DNA of 64,000 nucleotides, taken from contig CAIIXF020000005.1 in NCBI GenBank assembly GCA_903813345.2, forward strand, positions 2,418,001 to 2,482,000, read 5' to 3'. Made by a program: the position numbers and the translations under genes. This DNA is from Owenia fusiformis. Lineage: Eukaryota; Annelida; Polychaeta; Sabellida; Oweniidae. Below, piece after piece: positions 1 to 10,000 of this stretch. The notes beneath the pieces were generated by a model, which was not told the DNA's origin, did no database searches, and was given only the letters and a program-made list of their open reading frames with translations. The first letter of the stretch is position 1. Every line of letters starts with the position of its first letter.

Positions 1-780
1 AAGTTGACTTATAGTTTGTTGGCATTTTGTTGTACATACTAAGTAAATCTCTTTAACAAACTATTGTAAATAGAAACAGTAAATCTAATAGTTCCTGACC
101 AGAGGTTTAAATGTTGTATTTTATTATATTATTAGCACATGTCATTTATCAACAATTAACAACAATTATCACGTTTGCCAACTTAGAGTCTACTAAAATC
201 TTCTTTTTTGGTTTGTAATGAGAAAACAAAGGCAATATTTGAAAAACAAACCCCTTAAACCATATGAATATGAACTGTTTCTTGAATTAACTTCTTAGCT
301 TAAAGATATGAGAGACACCTGAATCACTCGCCATTGAAATGAAATATTAAGTTCTTAAAATATTCTGTACACTATATAACTGTATAACACAGACTAACTT
401 TAATTTTATGAAAAGGCCATGTACCAGCACCTTTACACATACACCATATAAGGACATGGTGAATTGTTTCTTTTAAATTCATATTTATTATATTTAATTG
501 TCGTTCTCTGTTAATATTTCAAAATACACTTAAATTGATGTATTAGCATGTTCTGGAGTGAAGTGTTAGAATATTCTTAGAATAGGCTATAGTAACTTCA
601 ATACAACTATTAAACACACATTACTTATAGGCCTATATTTGAAAAACAGATTTAAAGTTGTTTTTGAAAGATCAGATTAGTTTAATATTGATGACATTAA
701 ATAATTCAAAACAAGCATTTATTATAATGATCATGCTTTTGTATCAGCTATTTCATAATTTTATGATCTTGCCTTTGCAG
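1..780 (+). other. Last intron (partial) of the left-edge IMPDH gene
   Basis: AT-rich, with no open frame or repeat structure I can recognise. It ends at the acceptor before the terminal exon at 781. Confidence 0.55.
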
Positions 781-802
781 CTATGAAAAGCGTCTGTACT
801 AA
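781..802 (+). CDS. IMPDH: Terminal coding exon of an IMP dehydrogenase gene (3' end only)
   Basis: Seen: a polypyrimidine tract and CAG acceptor ending at 780 are followed by 22 nt that, entered in phase 2, finish a codon and encode YEKRLY then TAA (800-802). Established: IMP dehydrogenases of animals end in SYEKRL plus one residue, and IMPDH catalyses NAD-dependent oxidation of IMP to XMP, the committed step of guanine nucleotide synthesis. The complete paralogue on the opposite strand (7066-15556) ends in an exon of the same length (22 nt) and phase, encoding YEKRLH. The preceding exon is not in the window, so the last intron exceeds 780 bp. The call rests on 22 nt plus the paralogue next door; it is inferred to be the 3' end of a second, perhaps canonical, IMPDH. 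Confidence 0.7.
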
Positions 803-2600
803 ACTGACTTCTGCGTATCACTTTAATATGGAGGTTAACTGTAAGGAGCCAGCAATCACGATGACTTTGAAAAAGAACAGAATGGACTTTCTTACAGAAC
901 TACTCATCAAGAAAAATTTAAAATGACAGTATTTTCAAAATGTGGATATTATTTCTAAAAGATAAAGAATGATGTATTATTATTTTCTTAAATGCAACAT
1001 TCTATTTTTCTACAGAAGAATGACTTAAACAGTTCTGCCTTTGAATTACATTTACATATGGATGAAGACGTTCATATGATTGATGAATTCAACATATATT
1101 TCTGGTCTTTATAGCTTTATGTTATATACCATTTTGAAGCTGAATGTCTCATGCTCATACCATAACATTATCATAAGTAGATCTCAAATGGGGGACAGCC
1201 TGCACTTTTTTACATGCTAATTATAGAATTCTCTATTTTGTTGTGTTCATGTACAAAAGGGACCACAAATTTTGTTACTATATATAGAGTATATATATAG
1301 GTTATATTTATTGAATTTAATGTATAAGGTTTAGTCCATGATTTGTGAAGACTTGGTCCCTTTTTTAACAAAGTTTGTCTTACATTTCCCTATTTACAGA
1401 TGTAGTTCACAAATCACAGCTGTAATTCACAAATCACAGCTGTAATTCACAAATCACAGCTGCAATAGATAATTCACCAGTTGCAGCTGTAATAAGCTTT
1501 CATGTTCAATGTTATTGTTAATAACAGTGCAAAGGTACAGACAATGCATCTGTTTTTACATTTACTTTTATATTATTTAAAGCAATAATTTTTTGTTGGA
1601 ATTATGTTTTATTGTGTGTCTTGAAGGCTTGATGTTTAGGAATATCTGAAGATTGTCAGGCTTTGTAAGAAATAAGGCACAATTTGTTTCACTGTGAATT
1701 TTTTCTTTCCTAAACAGGAGATGACATTGTCTTAAAGTCCACTAATAAATGCATACTGAGATTAAGGGCGTGATATTCCCATTTAGTAAAATCATGTATA
1801 GGCTATGTAGTTTATGTTTACTTTAAAAAGAGTGCCATGTCAGTACTAATAATCTAGTAGATGTCTTACAAAATTGTATGTTTAAATAACAAACTTATTG
1901 TAATGAACATTATTGAATATTTGAGACAATTTTTTCGTATGGCTTTGCTTGAAACGCACATGTAGGAGCACATGTAGGCAAATCAGTAGGAGAAAAATAA
2001 TCATTAAAATTGTTGTGATTTGATGAATCATTTTTAGAGCAAGTGTTAATAGGTGGCAATTAGATGACTATGTGATAATTATGGCTGATATCATCTCCAC
2101 CTCCAAGATATTAAACACATTTAAAAAGTGACTTCATACACCTGCCAACGTGTCATTAACCTGGATAGCACCTAACTACACCTGTGTATAACCTGGGCAT
2201 AGCTGCAGTTATGTGGCATTTATTTTATCATTAATGCAGGCATTGCAACATGCAACAGAGCTCACAATAAGCATCCTTGTAGATTATCTAAATGAATTGA
2301 AATTCAATGAAGTGAAGTGAGGAATATAATTTATAACTGATTGTTGTTTGCCACAGTTTGTCCTATTAGTCTATAGGTCTATGGGGTTCCTATGGGGTAT
2401 TGAACCCCAAATTTTATTCCATAACTACAATATTTTGCCACATTTTGATCTCAATGTAGGAAATGTTTCTATGGGGATATTGTAACTGTAAAGTATGAAT
2501 GTTATATAAACAGAATTGTTGTATGACAGTGTCTCATGAAATAAATATCTATGAATGTTGATCAATTTTTTAGTTCATTTTTTGTTCAACTTGAATGGTT
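803..2600 (+). other. 3' UTR and downstream flank of the left-edge IMPDH gene
   Basis: No coding sequence is seen. AATAAA hexamers at 1744-1749 and 2540-2545 are candidate polyadenylation signals; which one is used cannot be told from sequence. Confidence 0.4.
1401..1460. repeat. 20-bp tandem repeat, three copies
   Basis: Three consecutive 20-bp units beginning TGTARTTCAC and ending AAATCACAGC, differing at one base in the first copy. A decayed fourth unit follows to about 1490. It lies in the probable 3' UTR of the left-edge IMPDH. Confidence 0.85.
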
Positions 2601-2689
2601 ACTTTCCATATCATTTTTGGTCTTCCCACTTTTGTGCTTGTTGGTTGAATATAGACCTCTCTTTGGTATTGTACCATTACCATGCACTA

Positions 2690-3110
2690 GAATTTGAAAT
2701 GGCCATCATTTTTAGGAAATAGTGTAATATTTGATAAGTTCTATAGGCTGTACTGTCATATAGGAATATGACCGTACTCGAGAAGGAATTCCCAATAAAG
2801 GTTCTCAGTTTAAAATGCCCACCATTTATTTGTAAAAAATATAATCTTTGATAACTGAAATATATAATGTCCAATGGTAAGATTTGATAAACTTATGAGC
2901 TAATGTCTCACGGGCATAGGGCTCAAGAAAGAATGGCGACCTTTAAAATGAAATAATATTTTATAACATAAAAGCAGTGATAACATGTATGTCACGACCA
3001 AAAGTGGTGACATTGTTATGGTCTCCATTTTTGTGATGTTGGCGTCTGTAATGGCGGTTGACGTCTGACATCCGTAACAAATTCTTACTAACTTATAACT
3101 TAACAAATAC
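2690..3110. repeat. Dispersed 'ATGGCC/CACCATTT' repeat family, decayed copies
   Basis: Motifs such as AAATGGCCATC, ATAACTTAAAT-like stretches and CACCATTTATTTGTAAAAA recur here, at 5640-6360, and more weakly near 45.95-46.16 kb. This marks an old dispersed or tandem repeat family. No coding potential is seen. Confidence 0.5.
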
Positions 3111-3119
3111 TGTTTAAGC

Positions 3120-3690
3120 GGACAAATTCTTTCTTAAGGTAAAAAGGTCTTTTTTCAACGTGCTTCAAATTGACTTTTTTTTAAAATCTTGTACAAGTTC
3201 TCAAGGTCAAAAAAGGTCATAAAGGTATTTTTTCAACTCTCTTCAAATTGACCAAATTCTTTATTTTTAAAATCATCTACAAGTTCTCAGACGTTCATAT
3301 CTGACTTTTGATTTGATAGTTGACCTTGCCCTTCTTAAGGTCAAATGGTATTTTTCAACCTGTTTTGAATTGAACTTTTTTTTCAAAATCATCTACAAGA
3401 TATCAGAAGTTCAAATCTGATTTTAGATTCTCAAGGTCAAAAGGTATTTTTGCAACTTGCAATAAATTGACCAAATTCTTCTTTTTCAAAATCATCTACA
3501 AGTTCGCAGAAGTTTTATCATGTCGTTTTTCTGATTCGGGCTTCAGAAAATTCAAAATGGATGCCTAATGAGTGTAACAAATTCTAAAAACTTCCAATAA
3601 CTTAACAAATACAGTTTAGACTGACATTTTTTCAATATCATCTACAAGTTCTCAGAAGTTCAAAACTGACTTTAGACTTGGTCGATGCAT
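3120..3690. repeat. Irregular tandem repeat rich in AGGTCA half-sites
   Basis: Units of roughly 110-120 bp share the core AATCATCTACAAGTTCTCAG followed by a GTTCAAATCTGAC-like stretch and AAGGTCAAA. The same core recurs in the Nischarin intron at 26.6-28.2 kb, so this is a dispersed family. Confidence 0.65.
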
Positions 3691-3720
3691 TATGAAAACG
3701 TGTATCTTAACCTCCTTATA

Positions 3721-4559
3721 CAGGGTGGTCCAAAAAAAGTGAACCCCTGCAACAGGCTATATTTTCCTTAATACATGCATGAATCGTCTCATATTATCAC
3801 ATGTTGTAGAGAAAGGTCTAACATTTTTGTTGATGCCATAATTTATTCTCAGTCTTAAATTTTTAAGAAATTAAAAGACTTAAACGAGCATGCCTGAAAA
3901 TTAGATTGTGCAAAATTTTACCAACGTAATTCATGGAAATTGTTGAAACATGTTAGGTATTCTTAAAACAGCTTTCAGTTAGAGATACAAGTTTAAAACC
4001 CTATCATATGACAAATGGGATACTATTTGAGCAGAAAACACATTTCACACGTTCATTGATCATTTTGAAGCATGTTTAATCGCTCAACAGTTAAGGGGCA
4101 TGTTACCTACACAAATGGATAAAGGGGGTCAAGTTGCCCCTTGTGACCAGGAGTCTGAGAAGCCCTTCATCAAATATCTTTAGAAAATCAAAAGAAAATC
4201 TAATATTCAATGTTTTGAGCCATAATTCACTAGAATTGGTCCATGATTAATAAAGATATTGACATTTCAAGATCATATAGGGGTATGTTGCGATTTCGCT
4301 GGGTAAAGTTTTCGTTTATGGAAACTTGGAACATTTCTTTGGATCACAATATCTTTGCAACTAACAGAGGTAGGATGCTAGTTTTTACGCCATAATGTGC
4401 GTGATTATAATTTCTGCAAATTTCAAGACTAAGAAAAATGTATGGAACCAAGAAAAATTTAAGACCTTCCTCTACAACATGTGAAAATATGAAAGGATTC
4501 CTGAAAATAGTAAGGGAAATATGGCCCGTTGCAGGGTTTCACTTTTTTGGACCACCCTG
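3721..4559. mobile_element. Tc1/mariner-type non-autonomous TIR element
   Basis: The ends are inverted copies: CAGGGTGGTCCAAAAAA at the left, its complement TTTTTTGGACCACCCTG at the right. The element is flanked by TA on both sides, and similarity between the arms continues inward for about 100 bp. TA duplication and terminal CAGGGTG fit the Tc1/mariner superfamily (established). No transposase frame survives in the 839 bp. Confidence 0.8.
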
Positions 4560-4746
4560 TATATTATGTCAGACTCCCTTGTCAAATTAATTTTGACCTA
4601 ATGCTTTAAAAATATCTCTTTGAAATAATCGTGCCATGGGTACCGGACTCAAATAACGTAAGTGCTTTCAAAGGACCATCTAACCATTGATATTTTTGAT
4701 AAAAGTGGCAACCATTTTAACATTTTACAATACATTTATGTAAAAA

Positions 4747-5579
4747 CACAGGCTGGTATCGAAAGATTTGTCCGCTGTGACGGAGCATGCTATTTTTCAT
4801 AAAAACACTAAGAATGCTTCACGATTTATTTTTTAACTCATATGTTTCGTTATATCAAAGATAATTACTTACTCCATGCAATGGATATATCATTTGCGTG
4901 TAACCTTCACTTCTGTTTGAAGTCCAATAACGCTAGGAGTAAAATCTATTGAAAACGGCGCCAGAGTATCAAACTCTAAAATGTACCATTTCTTTTTTAA
5001 CTTTTTAATGGCATGATATAGTGACACGATAATATTAACATATGTTTTCAGCATAACTCTGAATGTATTAATGAGATATTAATGCATTGGGTCTTTTTAA
5101 TTTTTTTTTTTAAAAAAATATTAATATTCTTTGTCCGCTGTGACGGAGCATTTTCACAGTTCACATTTGCAACTGCTCCGTCACAGCGGACAAAAAAATT
5201 AAAGATTATTTTTTTTATAAAAGAATTAAAAAGACCAAATACATCAACATCTCATTTATACCTTCATAGTTATGCTGAAACCATGTGTAAATATTATCGT
5301 GTCACTATAACGTGCCATTAGAAAGTTAAACAAGAAATGGTACATTTTGATGTATGATACTCCGGCGCCATTTTCAATAGCTTTTCTTCCAAGCGTAATT
5401 GGACTTCAAACAGAAGTGAAAGTTACCCGCAAATGATATATCCATTGCATGGAGTAAGTAATTTTGTATGGTATAACGAAACATATGAGTTAAAAAATAA
5501 ATTGTGAAGTATTCTTAGTGTTTTTATGAAAAATAGCATGCTCCGTCACAGCGGACAAATATTTCGATACCAGCCTGTG
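4747..5579. mobile_element. Long palindromic foldback element
   Basis: The two halves are near-perfect inverted copies over the full 830 bp. The 17-mer GTCCGCTGTGACGGAGC appears near both outer ends and twice around the centre (about 4770, 5132, 5173 and 5540), in alternating orientation. The outermost bases are CACAGGCTGGTATCGAAA and the inverted equivalent. A single strand would fold into one long hairpin. No protein is encoded. Confidence 0.85.
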
Positions 5580-5639
5580 AAAAATGGTGTTATTCTTAAT
5601 CTTAGCAAACCATTTTGCTAAATATCTATTGACAGATTT

Positions 5640-6360
5640 AGTTCAAATTTCATAGGCGCTTGCCTTATGGGTGTAGGACCTCTGAACCACAAGAAATTTT
5701 CAAGATGGCCGCTCATTCAAAATTGCCACCATTTTCGTAAAAATGTAATCTTTGGTAACTTAATTACAAGTGGGACTTTGTTTTCAATTTCATATGCTGA
5801 GTGTTGACTCGGACTTGAGAGCTCTATTTCACAATGGCCACCAATTCCATAAATTTGTAACTTAAATACCTTATGCAGTTTTTCACCATTCTGACTAATT
5901 TTTGAGTGATTTTTGGCCATATTTGCCAAAGTGAACCCCCCCCTAGAATTTTTAGAAAAACGAACCCCCCCCCTTGGAAAATTCTGGCTACGGGCCTGTT
6001 ATGTATGGACCAAATCGTGGTCTCCAAACTGGAAGTTATTGACAAGGAATCTCTGCTTAAAGAGGCATTTTCAATGTGGCCGCTCATTTTTGAATTACCA
6101 CGATTTTCATAAAAGTGTAATGTTTGATAACTTGAATATCATTTATAGGATTTAGTGCAAACTTTTATAAGTAAATGTCATGGGACAAAGGACCTCTGCT
6201 CAAGAATTTCCAATATAGGATGGTGTCCATTATTTTTATAGAAATGTTATCTTTGATAACTTAAATAACGTTTTGAAATAAAAAATAACGTTTTCACGAT
6301 TTCAAGAAATCTGCTCAAGAATTTTTTTTCAAAATGAGTGCTGAACTGAAAATGCCACCT
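5640..6360. repeat. Imperfect tandem repeat of about 180-200 bp
   Basis: Four decayed units each carry AATGGCCGC/CACCATTTT-like cores followed by TGTAATCTTTGATAACTT-like stretches. A short insertion with C-runs and GGCTACGGGCCTG lies at about 5930-6000. Frames here are interrupted and look non-coding. Confidence 0.55.
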
Positions 6361-6761
6361 TATTTCTTAAAATATATATTTTCGATAACAAAATTAGGAA
6401 ATCAAAATTATAATTGCAATACATTTATTTTATTTAACACATAAACTGTTTAAAGTATTACATAAATCAACTAACGCTAGGTATTTTTTTTCTGACGTTT
6501 ACATTTGATATACATTTAGTTTTTACGCTAAATGGTACCGTGTTTCACAATAACCAACACAGACATTGCAATTATGTGCATTGCAAACAAGGCAACTGTC
6601 CTACCAACATTTTACGGAAATATATAATTTCGGACTATGGGAATGAAGTAAAGTTGCCTCGCCCATTTACACTTCCCTCGCCAAATATCTGATTCTGGCT
6701 ACGACCTTAACGATAACAAATAAATTAAAAATATACACGTACACTTATATACTGCACGGGC

Positions 6762-6918
6762 ACACGGGGGTAGAGCAGACACGATGATACCGCGAGCATT
6801 TGAGGATACGCGTTGAGCTGAACATACCGCCAAGCTCGCTAATACATTAGCCCCGTGATACAGCCATGATAACGCCGATCAAGCTCATGGTATCATAGGG
6901 TCTGCTTAACCCCCGTGT
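6762..6918. mobile_element. Small GC-richer MITE-like element
   Basis: Imperfect terminal inverted repeats of about 36 bp: ACACGGGGGTAGAGCAGAC at the left, GTCTGCTTAACCCCCGTGT at the right. The inner arm halves contain ATGATACC and GGTATCAT. Base composition is clearly richer in G+C than the flanks. It lies about 150 bp past the stop codon of the minus-strand IMPDH paralogue and so may be in its 3' UTR. Confidence 0.7.
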
Positions 6919-7065
6919 ACTGATCAATAATCCGCGGGAATCAAGCTTGTCGCTGGATACCACATTAGTGAAAGTCCAATGTCATTGAGTATCCAGCCAG
7001 GGACAGTCTGGGGTCAACACCATTATTCGATCTCAGTTGCGAACAGATCACCTGGTTCTATTTAT

Positions 7066-10000
7066 CTAATGCAGCCTCTTTTCATAACTGCAATATAAAA
7101 AAGCATGTGTTAGTCTTGGCTAGCTCAGCAAAATACGAACGGAAGTATGCTAATGGTAGTGTTTGATGTTTATGTATGCGGTGTACTCACGAGTGCAGGC
7201 TGTGTACTCCTCCCTCCGCCTGAGCAGACTGTGTTCTCTTCTCAAACTTTAACTCTCCAGCATACATCATTGACCTAAAGAAATGATTACAATGATATGT
7301 TAGGCTCGTTCAAAAAGTTTAGCAAGAAGACGCTAAATGACATCATTTCAAATTATGACCAGACTAAATTCCTGACACCCACATTCTGACCCCAGGGATA
7401 TGAACTATTATACCTTAGGACAGATAGACTTTTGGCGCCGATATCCTGACATCCAGATTGTACACCGGAGATGATGTAAGGAGCGTACTGATGCATGGAC
7501 CCCTTGTCTACGATAGCACCCGAAACACCTTGGGCAACACGCACCTTCTCACTGGAATAAATACAAAATTTATGATGCAGCACTGGGATTTTACTGATCT
7601 ACCGAAGGAGAAAAATTACAATACAATATAATTTCGGAATCAAGACGGGGCTATTTGATTAGATCCATTGCTAAGTAGCCCATGATATAACAAATCCAAA
7701 CATAGCAGATCTCTTTATTATTACCCAGAGTCCAATCCTAATGCATTTCTTTGTGCTTCCATCGCATCAATGGATCCCATACCGCGATACTTCTTCAACC
7801 TCACCCCCTCAGCAAAGAAGTACTCGCCGGGAGCCTCTGTGGTACCGGCCAACATGGAGCCAAGCATAACTGAAGTTGAAAAATATTTTGTAACATACAT
7901 TACATGCAATACTTTATATCAGGCGGTGCCTTCTGCAAAATTTTTCCTAAAATTGGACCATGGACCATTTACCTCTCATAAGAGAGTTAACAGTGTGTGA
8001 TTTAACTTGGATAAACCATTCATAGTGGGTATTTAGGATAATTAATAGCCTAAATTAATAGCCTATTTCTCCTAAAACCCAATACTTATAGTTTATCCCA
8101 AACAGAAAGGACACCAACCTGTTGATGCGCCAAGAGAGAGAGCCTTGTTGATATGGCCAACATTGGAGATACCACCATCCGCAATGACAGGGACGCCAAC
8201 TCTTCTTGCATACTCGGCCACCTTGTACACCGCGGTACCCTGCGGACGACCAACGGCCAACACTTCTTGCGTTATACTTGTGGAACCACAACCAATACCA
8301 ACTCTCAAAGCGTCCACTCCGCTGTCAATAAGATTCTTGGCCTGTGCTGCTGTTGCAACTGGATAAAATAACATCATCTTACATCTACAGAATAAAATTG
8401 AAGTACTGTAACTACAGTGTGTCTCAAAAAAAATGTTACACTTACAAAAAGTTCAATATCTTTCATGATTTTGACCTTTCCCCTAAAATATACTTAGATA
8501 CCAAAAGACCAGCCTTTCTCGAATAAATCCACACCATCCGATTCAAAATCCGTCCATGATTGGCTGCACAGGACTGATTTTATAGATGCATATGAAATCT
8601 GATTTGCGCCAACTTCTCAGTGGTTGAACGTGTAGTGTTCAATTCTTTTTTGGTGTGAATGCTGTGGACAGTGATATCTTGATATGATCAATGATTCAGT
8701 TGTTCTTTCCTGGATAGAACATTTCAATACAACATTTCATTGTCAAAGGTTCAATTTCGTTACGTATGATGGCAAAAGGATGGTGCAAAGGCCTGTAGCA
8801 GATCATTTGGTAGAACTCTTTGGAAATCAGAAGATAGCATTGAATTACCCCATTGATTGGCCCCCAGGGTCATCCCACTTTACACCCTTGATTTTTTGAT
8901 GGGCCTCTGAAAGCGCTTTACAGCATCACAAACTAACCTAAATGAACTTCTACAAAAATAATTGATGGACTCAGTGTGATATTACAATGCATGTTCGCAT
9001 GGGCAAGGGTACCTCAGATCCTCAGATTTGATTTCAGATTCAACATGTTGAGCGGAGCACATGTTTATGTGGATAGACCCAATGACCATATGTAAGACAA
9101 ATAGGACAATTACAGAATGACTCATTTAAAGGTCAAGCTTCAGCTCAGAAGAAAGTTAAATGTTAAAGAAACTGTTCCTCTTTTGTCATTTGGCCCATCC
9201 AAACACTTAAAAGTTGGCGCAAGTCAGATTTTACCATGGGACAATAAAAGCTGTCCTTTGGAGCCAATCAAGTTCAGATTTTGAATCAGATGGTGTCAAA
9301 TTATTCGAGAAAGATTTGTCTTTTGGTATCAAAAGTATATTTTAAGGGAAAAGTAAAAATTATGAAAGATATTGAACTTTTTGTAAGTGTAACATTTTTT
9401 TTGAGACACTCTGTATAGACCTACTCAATGTTAAAAGCATTAAATACCTGTAGTCATAAATAAGAAAAGTGTCTCGATATTCCGAAAACCTGGGTTAATG
9501 CATAAAGATTTCGCTCAATGAGATGATTAAAGATCGATGTTTGAATAAGTATAAGCTGGGCCCCGTTTTTGTACCGTTCGTAGTAACGAACGTTCGTAAG
9601 TCCATTGTTTAATTTGCGAATTTCGCAAAGTTGCATTTTCGTAAGATTCGTAAAGTTACGAACGATTCGTAAATTTACGAAAATAGTGACGTCGTGCCTG
9701 TTTTCGTTCGTAGATTTAATACCACCTCTGACCCTTTCGTAACTTTGCGAACGGCCTCTTACTTATTCATTTACAAGGGCGTAGCGCTACGTTTACGATT
9801 GGTACGCCACCATTGGAACAGAATCGCGAGTTGAGCGAAGCGAAACGAGCCTCAGTGGGGTCTGGGGGGGGGGGTTTCCCACCAGGAAAATTTTGAAATT
9901 TGGTTGTATTTGGGGCGATCTGACGCAATCTAGAACATTATAATAAATGTTGAAATTGGAATTTTGTTGACGTTCATTCTCATATTTTATTATAACAGAT

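Noticed and set aside
5082-5321. 79-codon frame inside the palindrome
   Set aside because: Lies across the centre of a foldback element; composed of poly-T/A and inverted motifs.
7714-7760. A missed microexon that would restore the Arg-Tyr flap of the IMPDH paralogue
   Set aside because: Exons 13 and 14 join in frame with only about two residues fewer than the human flap, and I saw no in-phase Arg-Tyr codons with splice sites in the intron; not fully excluded without transcripts.
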